Shown one piece after another: positions 24,348-33,276 of a stretch of DNA of 64,000 bases (within the stretch, counting starts at the first letter, position 1; each line of letters opens with the position of its first letter). Source of the stretch: Streptomyces sp. NBC_01471 (GTDB lineage: Bacteria > Actinomycetota > Actinomycetes > Streptomycetales > Streptomycetaceae); contig NZ_CP109450.1 of NCBI RefSeq assembly GCF_041438865.1, forward strand, positions 5,706,501-5,770,500, given 5' to 3'. Position numbers and translations under genes: made by a program. Below the pieces are notes generated by a model. The model did not search any database. It saw only the letters and a program-made list of their open reading frames with translations, and was not told the DNA's origin.

Positions 24348-25211
24348 ATGAACACCACCGATTCGAATTCCCGTGTCCGGGCTCGGCTGCTCGCCGCGCC
24401 GCTTGCCGTGATCGCTCTCGCCCTGGCCTCCGGGACGGCGTTCGCGGCGCCCGCTCCGGCCGGTCCCTCCCCGGCCGATCTGGCCGGTGCCGCTTCGGCG
24501 GCGTCGGCCGGTCCGGCGGTCAGCGGCCTCGCCACGTTCTTCGCCCAGCTCGACGCGCGGGCCGCCGGCGACAAGGGCCTGGTACCGCACGCCGAGAAGG
24601 CGCTCGCCAAGGCCGCCGCCAAGGAGAACCCCCGGGTCTCCCGTACGGCTCAGGCGGTGTACGTCCTCAACCCGGCCTTCGTCAAGGGTGGTTCGGCGTC
24701 CACGCCGGTCGCCCGGTTCGCCTTCGCGGCCGTCCGGGCGACTTCGGCCAAGGGTGCGTCGGCGAGCGTCTGGATCGGCCGGGACCAGCACTCGGGCCAC
24801 TGGTCCGTCATCAATACGATCTCGGGCCCGGACGAGGTCGCGTACCCCGGCAGGGCCCACGGCGATCTCGTCTTCTCCGAGCCGCAGACCACGGCCTGGT
24901 ACCGGGTCCACGGCGGGCAGGTCCTGCCGCTGAACGGCCCGGCACGCGCCGAAGTCGGCAAGGAGGGTGTCCCGCTCGCCGCCTACCGGAAGCTCGTCCA
25001 CGGCCGGTACGCAGACAAACTCCCCGGCTCCGCCTACCAGAAGGCGGGCCGGATCGGCGGGTTCCCGACGGGGTCCTCGGCCTCCCCGGCGAGCCCGGAT
25101 CACCGCGACCCGTCGAGCACACCGGCCGCGCTCGCGGGCGGCGGTCTGGCCACGGCCGTCGCGGGCTGTGGAGCCTGGCTGATCCACCGCAGGCGCCGGA
25201 CGTCCGTCTGA
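24348..25211 (+). CDS. secreted/surface protein partner of the papain-like protease
   Basis: The 287-residue product has a signal peptide (residues about 10-35, AFA-A site) and ends with a Gly/Ala-rich hydrophobic segment and IHRRRRTSV, a C-terminal membrane anchor with a cytoplasmic basic tail but no LPXTG motif. The middle region is a soluble domain containing WIGRDQHSGHWSVINTISGPDEVAY. I do not recognise a characterised family. Tight linkage to the protease (8 bases between stop and start) suggests a substrate, chaperone or membrane tether for that enzyme; this is inference. Confidence 0.8.
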   Translation: MNTTDSNSRVRARLLAAPLAVIALALASGTAFAAPAPAGPSPADLAGAASAASAGPAVSGLATFFAQLDARAAGDKGLVPHAEKALAKAAAKENPRVSRTAQAVYVLNPAFVKGGSASTPVARFAFAAVRATSAKGASASVWIGRDQHSGHWSVINTISGPDEVAYPGRAHGDLVFSEPQTTAWYRVHGGQVLPLNGPARAEVGKEGVPLAAYRKLVHGRYADKLPGSAYQKAGRIGGFPTGSSASPASPDHRDPSSTPAALAGGGLATAVAGCGAWLIHRRRRTSV

Positions 25212-25224
25212 CCGGTGCGTCACC

Positions 25225-25266
25225 GCCCCGCTTCCCCTCCGCGTCCTGCCGGTGGGGGAGCGGGGC
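25225..25266. terminator. terminator between convergent genes
   Basis: Arms GCCCCGCTTCCCC and GGGGGAGCGGGGC pair over 12 of 13 positions between the convergent secreted-protein and methyltransferase genes. Confidence 0.6.
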
Positions 25267-25323
25267 GCCGCGGTGAGCAGGCGTGGCGGCGGGGATCGTT
25301 CAGCCGCCGCGGCACCGGCGTAC

Positions 25324-26232
25324 TCAGGTGCGGCGTGCGGCCCACACCATTCGCTCGGTGCGTACCGTCACGTCGTCGCGGCGCAGGATGCTGTGCGGAC
25401 CGCCGGTGTCGAGCAGCTGGTCGAGAGCGGTGACGTCTTCGGCCGCCAGCTCGTCGGCCACGTTGCCGCGCAGGCGGGTCAGGCTGCTGAGCGCGTAGCG
25501 GCCGACGGCTTCGGCGCGGGTCGGGCCCAGGTCGACGGTGATGACGCGTTCGCCTTCGACGGTGAAGCCGGCCGCGGTCAGTTTCGGTCCCCAGTCCGCG
25601 CCGCGGTGGGGCATGTGCTCGGCATGGAGGCGGTCGAGCGCGGCGTGGCAGCGTTCTTCGAGTCCGGGACGTTCCGCCGGGGCGTCTTCGGGCAGGAAGC
25701 GCGGGAAGCCTGCCAGTTCGACGACGGCGAACAGCCCGCCGGGGGCGAGCGTGCCGTGGACCTGGCGCAGGGTGCGGTCCGGGTCGGCCATGTGGTGCAT
25801 GGAGGCTGACGCCCACACCAGGTCGGGCGTGCCGAGCTCCGGCCAGACCCCGTCGAGGTCGGCCTGAACGGTGCGCACCCGGTCGGCGAGACCCGCTGCC
25901 TCCACCTTGTGCCGCAGGCGCCGCAGGTGGTCGGCCGAGGTGTCGACGGCGGTCACCTCGGCCCCGGGGAAGCGCGTGAGCAGTGCGAGGGTGCCGGTCC
26001 CGGTACCGCAGCCCAGATCCACGATGCGGCGGGGGGCTGCCGTGACGGGCAGCCATGCGGTGATGGAGGCGATGTGTTCGGCGAGCACCTCGGCGTCGAG
26101 GTCGAGGAGTTCCGCCTGCCCGTCGGTGTCGTGCTCGGTGTCGTGCCCGGCTCTGCGGTCGGGTGTGTGCTCGGGCTCGTGGACCGCGTGGGCGCCGTGG
26201 TCGTGCGCCGGGTGCGGGGATGTGGGTGTCAT
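25324..26232 (-). CDS. class I SAM-dependent methyltransferase with His-rich N-terminus
   Basis: The 302-residue protein carries the SAM motif IVDLGCGTGTGTLALL (about residues 70-85), VTAVDTSADHL, and SASMHHMADPDRTLRQVHGTLAPGG. The first 35 residues contain eight histidines among acidic residues, a possible metal-binding tail not normally part of the fold. The ATG at 26232 is used since the longer frame adds an unrelated Arg/Gly stretch; the ribosome site is weak. It lies downstream of, and in the same direction as, an XRE-cupin regulator, a pairing often seen in Streptomyces. The methyl acceptor is unknown. Confidence 0.85.
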   Translation of the reverse strand: MTPTSPHPAHDHGAHAVHEPEHTPDRRAGHDTEHDTDGQAELLDLDAEVLAEHIASITAWLPVTAAPRRIVDLGCGTGTGTLALLTRFPGAEVTAVDTSADHLRRLRHKVEAAGLADRVRTVQADLDGVWPELGTPDLVWASASMHHMADPDRTLRQVHGTLAPGGLFAVVELAGFPRFLPEDAPAERPGLEERCHAALDRLHAEHMPHRGADWGPKLTAAGFTVEGERVITVDLGPTRAEAVGRYALSSLTRLRGNVADELAAEDVTALDQLLDTGGPHSILRRDDVTVRTERMVWAARRT

Positions 26233-26367
26233 GACGCCCACGCTACGAGGACCACGAGCGTGCGGCCCGGTCGCTTCCCGGAAGAGCAAGAGGACGGGTG
26301 CTTTCCCTGCCCGACGCGCAAGCAGCGGGCGGCCCTGGCGGGGGAGAGCCGTGGGGCGGGGCCTCGA

Positions 26368-26964
26368 TCAGCTCGACGGGCCGCCCGCGCCCCCGGTGCT
26401 TTCGTCGTCGCGCTGGTGGCCGCGGCGGGCGTCGCGGTCGGAGATGCCCAGGATTTCGCACGGCCCGCCCGCGGTGCCGATGGCGTGCGGGACCATCGTG
26501 GGGAATTCGGCGGCCTGGTTGGTCTCCACCCGGAAGCGCCGGTTGCCCAGGAGCAGGACGGCGGTGCCGGAGAGGACGACGAACCACTCGTGGCCGGGGT
26601 GGGCGCGCATGCGTGAGGGGGTGTCGGGCGGTGGGTCCGTCAGGCGCCGGCGTACGACGCTCATGCCCGGGTCCGCCCGCACGGGCCAGCGCATCAGCCG
26701 GCGGGCGGCGTCGATCACCGGGCTGGAGATGACGTCGTCCGTGGCCGTCTCGACCAGTTGGTCGAGCGTGGTGTCCAGGGCGCGGGCGAGGGTGAAGAGC
26801 TGGTCCAGGGCGAGGCGGCGCTGCCCGTTCTCGATCCGGCTGAGCGTGGAGGGGCTGAGCCGGGCGCGGGTGGCCAGCTCGTCCAGGGACCAGCCCTGCG
26901 CCACGCGCAGACCGCGGATCCGCTGGCGCACCAGGCTGTCGAACTCCCCATCACCTTGCGTCAT
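26368..26964 (-). CDS. XRE-family regulator with cupin domain
   Basis: The 198-residue protein has a helix-turn-helix at residues about 10-65 (WSLDELATRARLSPSTLSRIENGQRRLALDQLFTLARAL) and a C-terminal cupin sensor, with HPGHEWFVVLSGTAVLLLGNRRFRV and TMVPHAIGTAG as the metal/ligand-binding strands. The start is the ATG at 26964, directly before the conserved region. Cupin-linked XRE proteins usually sense small metabolites. It precedes the methyltransferase gene by 135 bases in the same direction and probably controls it. Confidence 0.88.
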   Translation of the reverse strand: MTQGDGEFDSLVRQRIRGLRVAQGWSLDELATRARLSPSTLSRIENGQRRLALDQLFTLARALDTTLDQLVETATDDVISSPVIDAARRLMRWPVRADPGMSVVRRRLTDPPPDTPSRMRAHPGHEWFVVLSGTAVLLLGNRRFRVETNQAAEFPTMVPHAIGTAGGPCEILGISDRDARRGHQRDDESTGGAGGPSS

Positions 26965-27107
26965 GGGCAAAAGAGTATGCCTCATGCGCAAACAGCGCTC
27001 GGGCCCACCGGCCGTCGAGGGGGCGGGTGACGCGGAGCAGCTGAGCGCCGGACCCGACGACGCCACCGTCCCGCGATGCCGTCGTCACCCGTCGGGACGG
27101 GAGGCTC

Positions 27108-27122
27108 TAGAGTGCAAAAATG
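27108..27122 (+). promoter_or_regulatory. -10 box and leaderless start of the first HTH-Mop gene
   Basis: TAGAGT at 27108-27113 fits the -10 pattern TANNNT, and the expected transcription start 6-7 bases later coincides with the ATG at 27120. No ribosome site is present, so a leaderless transcript is likely. The -35 box is weak. Confidence 0.45.
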
Positions 27123-27515
27123 CCGTCGTACAGCATTGGCCAGGCAGCGGGACTGCTCGGTGTGAGTCCTGAGACCGTCCGCCGCTGGGCCGACGGGGGA
27201 CAGATCGCCATGGACCGGGACGGTGCGGGCAACCGCGTCATCGATGGGGTGAGCCTCGCCGCGTTCGCCAAGGGGCGGGCCGAGGGTCTGCATCCGGTGC
27301 CGGGGGAGGTCCACACCTCCGTACGGAATTCCTTCGCCGGGATCGTCACCCGGGTCACCGTCGACGACGTGGTCGCCCAGGTCGAGATCCAGTCCGGGCC
27401 GCACCGGCTGGTCTCGCTGGTGAGCCGGGAGGCCGTCGACGAGCTGGGGATCGTGGTCGGGGTGACCGCGACGGCGCGCGTGAAGTCGACGAATGTCCAT
27501 ATCGACAGGCCGTAG
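27120..27515 (+). CDS. HTH-Mop molybdate-responsive regulator (copy 1)
   Basis: The 131-residue protein joins a MerR/excisionase-type helix-turn-helix (YSIGQAAGLLGVSPETVRRWADGGQI, residues 4-29) to a C-terminal Mop/TOBE domain (residues about 68-130, SVRNSFAGIVTRVTVDDVVAQVEIQ and ARVKSTNVHIDR) that binds molybdate or tungstate in other proteins. It is thus a compact one-component molybdate sensor, distinct from the longer LysR-like ModE. A paralogue of equal length lies at 34574. This copy is at the left border of the molybdenum island, convergent with pucR. It appears leaderless. Confidence 0.88.
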   Translation: MPSYSIGQAAGLLGVSPETVRRWADGGQIAMDRDGAGNRVIDGVSLAAFAKGRAEGLHPVPGEVHTSVRNSFAGIVTRVTVDDVVAQVEIQSGPHRLVSLVSREAVDELGIVVGVTATARVKSTNVHIDRP

Positions 27516-27538
27516 GCAGCAGGCAGCAGGCAGCAGGC
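27514..27538. repeat. 7-bp tandem repeat at the gene end
   Basis: AGGCAGC is repeated three times and followed by a partial copy, beginning inside the stop codon of the HTH-Mop gene. It is probably slippage-prone DNA without function. Confidence 0.7.
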
Positions 27539-27580
27539 GGTGGACGGGCGGAGTGCCTGTCGCCCGGGACCTGCGGCCCG

Positions 27581-29131
27581 TCAGCGGCACTTCAGCGCGG
27601 CGTGCAGATCCAGTTTGTCGTCCAGGTTGGAGAGCCCGCGACCGGTCAGGGCCTCCACCCGCTGGATGCGGTAGTGCACCGTGTTGACGTGCAGATGCAG
27701 GGCCTCCGCGGTGCGGGTCCAGGAGCAGTTGTGGTCGAGGAAGGCCTCCAGCGTCTCCAGGAGCACGCGGTGCGAACCGCTGGAGCTGTCGGACAGGGGG
27801 CCCAGGGTGTTGGCGCTGAAGGCCGTGCGTACGTCGGTGGGGATGCCCGCCAGCAGCGCGTCCAGTGAGGTGAGGTCGTCGACCGCGGTGACCCGGTCGG
27901 CCCCGGCGGCCGTTGTGGCGGCCGCGGCCATGGCGTAACGCGCCTGCCCGAGAGCCGAGTTGAGCCCGCTGGGCCCCGGTGTGCTGTCGCTGACACCGGC
28001 GTGCAGCGGTGTCTCCGGGGCGCAGGCGTGCAGCAGCGACCACGCCTGGTCGACCGCGGGGCGCCCGGAGTCCTCGTCCCGGCCGGTGTGCAGGACGGCC
28101 ACCGCCTCCTCGCCGGGCCGCAGTCCCACCGCGAACGGGCCGGCCGCGCCCTGGCTCAGCGCCTCGGTGAGAGCGGCCCGCGCGCCCGTGCCCTCGTTCT
28201 GCTGTGCGCCGTAGGTGCCCAACCCGGCGGCGATCACGCGGTAGTGCCCACGGGCCGGGAGGCCGCAGGCCGCGAGTGCGGAGTCCAGGGCCGTCGCGTC
28301 GGCGACCGGTGAGTCGACCAGGGCCACCAGCTCGTCGGCGGCCCGCCGCTCCGTCGCCCGGCGGCGGTGGAGGGCGTGGCGGTACTGGGCCATCACGTCG
28401 GCGATCTCGTGGAGGACGCGCGGCGGGGCCTCCGCCGGGTCGGGCAGGTAGAGGTACCAGGTGTCGTAGGGGCCGGAGTCCGCCTCGACGCGCAGGGCGA
28501 CCCGGGTGGTGTCCCTCACGGTGTCCCTGAGTACCGCGGCGGCCCGCTGCACCGGCAGCTCGGGTGCGGACGGCGTACGGCCGAGAGTGCGCCCCCCGGC
28601 CGTCAGCAGGTAGCAGGGCAGCCGGCCGAGGTGGGCGAAGGCGCGGTCCAGGAGTTCGGCGGGGCCCGCGCCGTCCGCGAGCAGCCGTGCCAGCTCCGTC
28701 CGGACGTTCGCGGGCAGCGCGTAGTGGTGGGCCGGGCGGCGGCTGAGGTCGCCCCACTGGCGCAGATAGACCGCCTCGGTGATGGCGCGGAAGCTGGTCT
28801 GCGCCGGCACGGAGAGGAGCGGGACGCTGTGTTCACGGCAGGAGTCGATCAGGGCGCCGGGGACGGTGCCGTGCGTCTCCTCGCCCGCGAGGAGTGCGGT
28901 CGCCCCGGCCGAGCGGAGTGCGGAGACGAAGCGGTCGGTCTTGTCCGGGCCGGCGTCGGGGCTCCACCAGACCAGTCCGCTCAGCACGATCTCGCCCTGC
29001 TGGAGGAAGCGTGCCGGGTCCTCCAGGTCCGTGGCGGTGACACCACTGATTTCCCGGGTGAGGAGGGGGTGCTCCCCCCAGAGCAGGGCCAGATCGAGCG
29101 ATTCGAGCTGGAGAAGTTGTTCGACGTGCAT
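27581..29131 (-). CDS. pucR: PucR-family regulator of purine catabolism
   Basis: The 516-residue protein has the PucR N-terminal purine-catabolism domain (residues about 1-125, GVTATDLEDPARFLQQGEIVLSGLVWW), a middle GGDEF-like region and a C-terminal HTH_30 domain (LLETLEAFLDHNCSWTRTAEALHLHVNTVHYRIQRVEALTGRGL). AAGGAG 8 bases upstream supports the ATG at 29131. It is divergent from a xanthine-dehydrogenase-like operon. In Bacillus and Streptomyces such regulators control purine degradation, so it most likely activates or represses that operon. A palindrome in the shared region contains a PucR-box-like TTGGTTGA. Confidence 0.9.
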   Translation of the reverse strand: MHVEQLLQLESLDLALLWGEHPLLTREISGVTATDLEDPARFLQQGEIVLSGLVWWSPDAGPDKTDRFVSALRSAGATALLAGEETHGTVPGALIDSCREHSVPLLSVPAQTSFRAITEAVYLRQWGDLSRRPAHHYALPANVRTELARLLADGAGPAELLDRAFAHLGRLPCYLLTAGGRTLGRTPSAPELPVQRAAAVLRDTVRDTTRVALRVEADSGPYDTWYLYLPDPAEAPPRVLHEIADVMAQYRHALHRRRATERRAADELVALVDSPVADATALDSALAACGLPARGHYRVIAAGLGTYGAQQNEGTGARAALTEALSQGAAGPFAVGLRPGEEAVAVLHTGRDEDSGRPAVDQAWSLLHACAPETPLHAGVSDSTPGPSGLNSALGQARYAMAAAATTAAGADRVTAVDDLTSLDALLAGIPTDVRTAFSANTLGPLSDSSSGSHRVLLETLEAFLDHNCSWTRTAEALHLHVNTVHYRIQRVEALTGRGLSNLDDKLDLHAALKCR

Positions 29132-29482
29132 GCTCTGGCTCCTTGTGCGGCGCCCGACCTGAAGATCCGGCTTCTCACATTCACGAGGCGAGTGCGAGTG
29201 AAGCCATCGTAAATGCCAGGGGGCGATGCCGGAATGCCCCTTGGTTGATCGTCCAACCATGGTGCGGGCGGCCCGCCTGTTTTCCGTGGCTGAAACCAGT
29301 CGTGCCGGACCGTTGCGCGTTGCTTCACTGGCGTGAGTACCTGCCGGCCGGTGCGGGCGCCGGACGGAGCATCGGCGGCCGGCGAAGCGCCGCCCGCGGT
29401 GGCGGCGGCCCGACAAGCAGGAACCCCGCGCAGCACGAACCGGGAGCACGAAGAACCCGGAGAAGGAAAAAGGGGGAGCGGT
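29132..29482. other. divergent control region between pucR and the molybdenum hydroxylase operon
   Basis: The 351 bases contain the candidate PucR operator but no gene. The right half is GC-rich with open frames of unlikely composition. Confidence 0.5.
29242..29259. promoter_or_regulatory. candidate PucR operator
   Basis: TGGTTG-ATCGTC-CAACCA is a perfect inverted repeat. With flanking bases it reads CCTTGGTTGATC, close to the Bacillus PucR box whose core is CNTTGGTTAA. It lies midway between the divergent genes. Confidence 0.5.
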
Positions 29483-30307
29483 ATGGATCTCAATACGGTG
29501 GCCGAGGTGTGCGACGCGCGCACCGGACCGGTCTGGCGGCCCGGCGACTACTGGCTGGGCGGCGGCACCTACCTCTTCTCCGAGCCCCAGCCCCGGCTGC
29601 GGCGGCTGATCGATCTCAGCCGGATGGGCTGGGAGCCGCTGAAGGAACTGCCGAACGGGGATCTGGAGATCGCGGCGACCTGCACGATCGCGCAGCTCTC
29701 CCGGTTCGGGAAGGCCTGGCCGGTCACCGCGGCGCCGCTCGTCGAACAGTGCTGCCGTGCGTTCCTCGCCTCGTTCAAGATCTGGAACATGGCGACCTTC
29801 GGCGGGAACCTCTGCAACGGTCTGCCGGCCGGCCCGATGATCTCCCTCGCCGCCGGGCTCGACGGCGTCTGCCTCCTCCGGGCGCAGGACGGCTCGCTGC
29901 GCCGCCTGCCGGTCGAGGAGTTCGTCATCGGCGCCGGGGTCAAGAACCTGGGCCAGGGGGAGCTGCTGCGCTCGGTCACCCTGCCCGCCCGCGCGCTCGC
30001 CTCCCGTACGGCGTTCCGCCAGGCGTCGCTCTACGGGCTCGGCCGCTCCGGCGCCCTGATCATCGGCGCACTCGACCCGCTGGACGGCTCGCTGGCGATC
30101 ACCGTCACGGCCGCGACCGTACGGCCCTTCCGGTTCTGGTTCCCGCTGCCGCCGACGGCGGCCGAACTGCGCGCCGCGATCCTGCGGAGGGTCCAGGACG
30201 AGGAGTGGTTCGACGACATTCACGGGCTCCCCGAGTGGCGCCGCCACATGGCGCTGCGGCTGGCCGAGGAGATCCGTTCGGAACTCACCGAGGGCGGTGC
30301 GCGATGA
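29483..30307 (+). CDS. FAD-binding subunit of a molybdenum hydroxylase
   Basis: The 274-residue protein is a CoxM/XdhB-type FAD subunit. YWLGGGTYLF and the later ATFGGNLCNGLPAGPM bind the pyrophosphate of FAD, and the C-terminal CO-dehydrogenase flavoprotein domain follows. A G-rich AGGGGGAG ribosome site supports the ATG at 29483. Its stop overlaps the start of the fused iron-sulfur/molybdenum subunit (ATGA), so the two form one enzyme. It passes electrons from the iron-sulfur clusters to NAD or another acceptor. PucR nearby suggests xanthine or hypoxanthine as substrate. Confidence 0.9.
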   Translation: MDLNTVAEVCDARTGPVWRPGDYWLGGGTYLFSEPQPRLRRLIDLSRMGWEPLKELPNGDLEIAATCTIAQLSRFGKAWPVTAAPLVEQCCRAFLASFKIWNMATFGGNLCNGLPAGPMISLAAGLDGVCLLRAQDGSLRRLPVEEFVIGAGVKNLGQGELLRSVTLPARALASRTAFRQASLYGLGRSGALIIGALDPLDGSLAITVTAATVRPFRFWFPLPPTAAELRAAILRRVQDEEWFDDIHGLPEWRRHMALRLAEEIRSELTEGGAR

Positions 30308-33276
30308 CCTACGCGATCGAAGTGAACAAGAAGAAGTTCGACGCGGAGCCCCGCCCCGGACAGTGCCTGCGGACCTATCTGCGGGACCGCGGCTGGTTCG
30401 GTGTGAAGAAGGGGTGCGACGCGGGGGACTGCGGGGCGTGCACGGTGCACGTGGACGGCGAGCCCGTCCACAGCTGCCTCTATCCCGCCGTACGGGCCGA
30501 AGGCCGTTCGGTCACCACGGTGGAGGGGCTGGCGGAGGACGGCGAACTCCACCCCGTACAGCAGAAGTTCCTCGACGCGCAGGGCTTCCAGTGCGGGTTC
30601 TGCACCGCCGGGTTCCTGATGACCACCGCGAAGCTCGACGAGGACCAGCTGACCGACCTGCCCAGGGCGCTCAAGGGAAACCTGTGCCGCTGCACGGGCT
30701 ACCGGGCGATCGAGGACTCCATCCGGGGGGTCAAGCACGCGGAGGCGCCCTGCGCGGGCAAGGCCGTCGGCCGCAGTCTGCCCGCCCCGGCGGGGCCGAA
30801 GGTGGTCACCGGCACCGCGCGCTACACCTTCGACATCGCTGTGCCGGGCCTGCTGCACATGAAGCTGCTGCGCTCCCCGCACGCGCACGCCCGGATCGTC
30901 TCCATCGACACCGCGGCCGCGCTGCGGGTGCCCGGCGTCCACCTCGTCCTGACCCATTACGACGCGCCGGAGCGGCTCTACTCCACGGCGCGCCACGAAC
31001 ACCCGGAGGAGGACCCGGACGACACCCGGCTGCTCGACGACACGGTGCGCTACGTCGGCCAGCGCGTCGCCGCTGTCGTCGCCGACAGCGAGGGGGCGGC
31101 CGAGGAGGGCTGCCGCCGGATCGAGGTCACGTACGACGTCCTGCCCGCGGTGCTCGACCCCGAGGAGGCGATGCTGCCGGGCGCTCCCGTGGTCCACGCC
31201 AAGGACGGGAAGCAGTCCCGGATCAGCCGCCCGCAGGACAACGTGGTCGGTGAGACGCACGGCGAGATCGGCGACGTCGAGGCCGGCTTCGCCGAGGCCG
31301 ACGTGGTGTACGAGCAGGACTTCCAGACCCAGCGGGTGCAGCACGCCAGCCTGGAGACCCACGGCGCGGTCGCCTGGTTCGAGGACATGTACGAGGGGAC
31401 GGACGGCCAGGTCGGCTCCGCCGTGGGTGTCGACAGGCGGATCACCGGCGAAGAGGACGAGGCCGCCCCGGCCGGGAGCGCCGAAGGGAAAGCGGACGCC
31501 GACAGCACCGGGGCGGAAGCGGAAGCCGAGGCCGAAAGCACCGGGGCGGAAGCCGCCGCCGGCCGCACCGGCGGGCTTCCCGCTCCGGCCGACGGGCAGC
31601 GGCTGATCGTACGGTCGAGCACCCAGACCCCGTTCCTCACCCGGCGCGCGCTCTGCGTCCTCTTCGAACTGCCGCTGGAGAAGGTGCGCGTGGTCGCGGG
31701 CCGGGTCGGCGGCGGATTCGGCGGCAAGCAGGAGATGATCGTCGAGGACATCGTCGCGCTCGCCGCGATGCGGCTGCGCCGCCCCGTCAAGCTGGAGTAC
31801 ACCCGCGCCGAGCAGTTCTACGGCGCCACCACCCGCCACCCGTTCCGTATCCGCATCAAGGCCGGGGCCCGTCGGGACGGCACCCTGACCGCGCTCCAGC
31901 TGCGGGTCGTCTCCAACACCGGGGCGTACGGGAACCATGGCCCCGCGGTGATGTTCCACGCCTGCGGCGAGTCCCTTTCGGTGTACCGCTGCCCCAACAA
32001 GAAGGCGGACGGCTACTCGGTCTACACCAACGCCGTCCCGGCGGGCGCGTTCCGCGGGTACGGGCTCGGGCAGGTCGTCTTCGGCATGGAGTCCGTGCTC
32101 GACGAGCTGGCCAGACAGCTGGGCATGGACCCGATGGTGCTGAAGGCGCGGAACATCATCAAGGCGGGCGAGCCCATGGTCACCGCCGACGGCGAGGAGG
32201 AGGACCTGCACATCGCGAGCTACGGGCTCGACCAGTGCCTCGGTATCGTCCGCACGGCCCAGGAGCAGGAGAAGGAGTGGGAGGTGCGGAACGACCCGAA
32301 GGCCACGTCCCTGAGCGTGCCCGACGGGTGGCTCGTCGGTGAGGGCTCGGCCCTCTCGATGATCGCCACCGGGCCGCCCGGCGGCCATGTCGCCGACGCC
32401 CGCGTCACACTGCTCGCCGACGGCACCTTCGACCTCGCCGTCGGTACGGCCGAGTTCGGCAACGGCACCACCACCGTGCACCGGCAGATCGCGGCGGGCG
32501 AACTCGGCACCACCGTCGACCAGATCACCATCCGGCAGTCGGACACGGACGTGGTGCGCCACGACACGGGCGCCTTCGGCTCGACCGGCACCGTGGTGGC
32601 GGGCAAGGCGACCCTGCGGGCGTCGGAGGCCCTCGCGGCATCGCTGCTGCGCTTCGCCGGCGCCCATCTCGGCGTGTCCGCGGCCGACTGCCGGCTGGTC
32701 GAGGAGGCCGTCGAGTGCGGTGACCGCCGGGTGCTGCTCAAGGAGCTGTACGCCTCCGCGCAGGCCGCGGGCCGGGAACTCGCCGAGGACGGGCACTTCG
32801 GCGGCACGCCCCGCTCGGTGGCCTTCAACGCCCAGTGGTTCAAGATCGCCGTCGACCCCGGCAGCGGGGAGATCCGTATCCTGCGCAGCGTGCACGCGGC
32901 GGACGCGGGCAAGGTGATGAACCCGATGCAGTGCCGGGGCCAGGTCGAGGGGGGAGTGGCGCAGGCGCTGGGTGCGACGCTCTTCGAGAACGTACGGATC
33001 GGCGACCGCGGCCAGGTCACCACACCGGCCTTCCGTATGTACCGGCTGCCCGCCTACGCCGATGTGCCGCGTACCGAGGTGCACTTCATGGAGACCGCGG
33101 ACGCGATCGGACCGCTGGGCGCGAAATCCATGAGTGAGAGCCCGTTCAACCCGGTCGCCCCGGCCCTGGCGAACGCGCTGCGGGACGCCACCGGCATCCG
33201 CTTCACCGAACTCCCGGTCACCCGCGACCGCGTGTGGCGCGCCATGGACCGGCGGGCGCGGGGCCTGGATGAGTAG
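30304..33276 (+). CDS. xanthine-dehydrogenase-like fused [2Fe-2S] and molybdopterin subunit
   Basis: The 990-residue protein fuses two subunits. Residues 1-150 hold both [2Fe-2S] clusters: Cys38, 43, 46 and 58 (plant-ferredoxin type) and Cys97, 100, 128 and 130. The rest is the molybdopterin domain pair, with GGGFGGKQE, AFRGYGLGQ and a C-terminal GAKSMSE that should carry the catalytic Glu. No FAD domain lies between them; it is supplied by the upstream gene. An Ala/Glu-rich insert at about 364-424, with a repeated STGAEA, interrupts the molybdenum domain. Context suggests oxidation of hypoxanthine/xanthine, though other N-heterocycles are possible. Confidence 0.92.
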   Translation: MTYAIEVNKKKFDAEPRPGQCLRTYLRDRGWFGVKKGCDAGDCGACTVHVDGEPVHSCLYPAVRAEGRSVTTVEGLAEDGELHPVQQKFLDAQGFQCGFCTAGFLMTTAKLDEDQLTDLPRALKGNLCRCTGYRAIEDSIRGVKHAEAPCAGKAVGRSLPAPAGPKVVTGTARYTFDIAVPGLLHMKLLRSPHAHARIVSIDTAAALRVPGVHLVLTHYDAPERLYSTARHEHPEEDPDDTRLLDDTVRYVGQRVAAVVADSEGAAEEGCRRIEVTYDVLPAVLDPEEAMLPGAPVVHAKDGKQSRISRPQDNVVGETHGEIGDVEAGFAEADVVYEQDFQTQRVQHASLETHGAVAWFEDMYEGTDGQVGSAVGVDRRITGEEDEAAPAGSAEGKADADSTGAEAEAEAESTGAEAAAGRTGGLPAPADGQRLIVRSSTQTPFLTRRALCVLFELPLEKVRVVAGRVGGGFGGKQEMIVEDIVALAAMRLRRPVKLEYTRAEQFYGATTRHPFRIRIKAGARRDGTLTALQLRVVSNTGAYGNHGPAVMFHACGESLSVYRCPNKKADGYSVYTNAVPAGAFRGYGLGQVVFGMESVLDELARQLGMDPMVLKARNIIKAGEPMVTADGEEEDLHIASYGLDQCLGIVRTAQEQEKEWEVRNDPKATSLSVPDGWLVGEGSALSMIATGPPGGHVADARVTLLADGTFDLAVGTAEFGNGTTTVHRQIAAGELGTTVDQITIRQSDTDVVRHDTGAFGSTGTVVAGKATLRASEALAASLLRFAGAHLGVSAADCRLVEEAVECGDRRVLLKELYASAQAAGRELAEDGHFGGTPRSVAFNAQWFKIAVDPGSGEIRILRSVHAADAGKVMNPMQCRGQVEGGVAQALGATLFENVRIGDRGQVTTPAFRMYRLPAYADVPRTEVHFMETADAIGPLGAKSMSESPFNPVAPALANALRDATGIRFTELPVTRDRVWRAMDRRARGLDE

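Noticed and set aside
29143..30303. N-terminal extension of the molybdenum hydroxylase frame
   Set aside because: It overlaps the FAD-subunit gene out of frame; the ATG at 30304 overlaps the preceding stop and starts the ferredoxin domain exactly.
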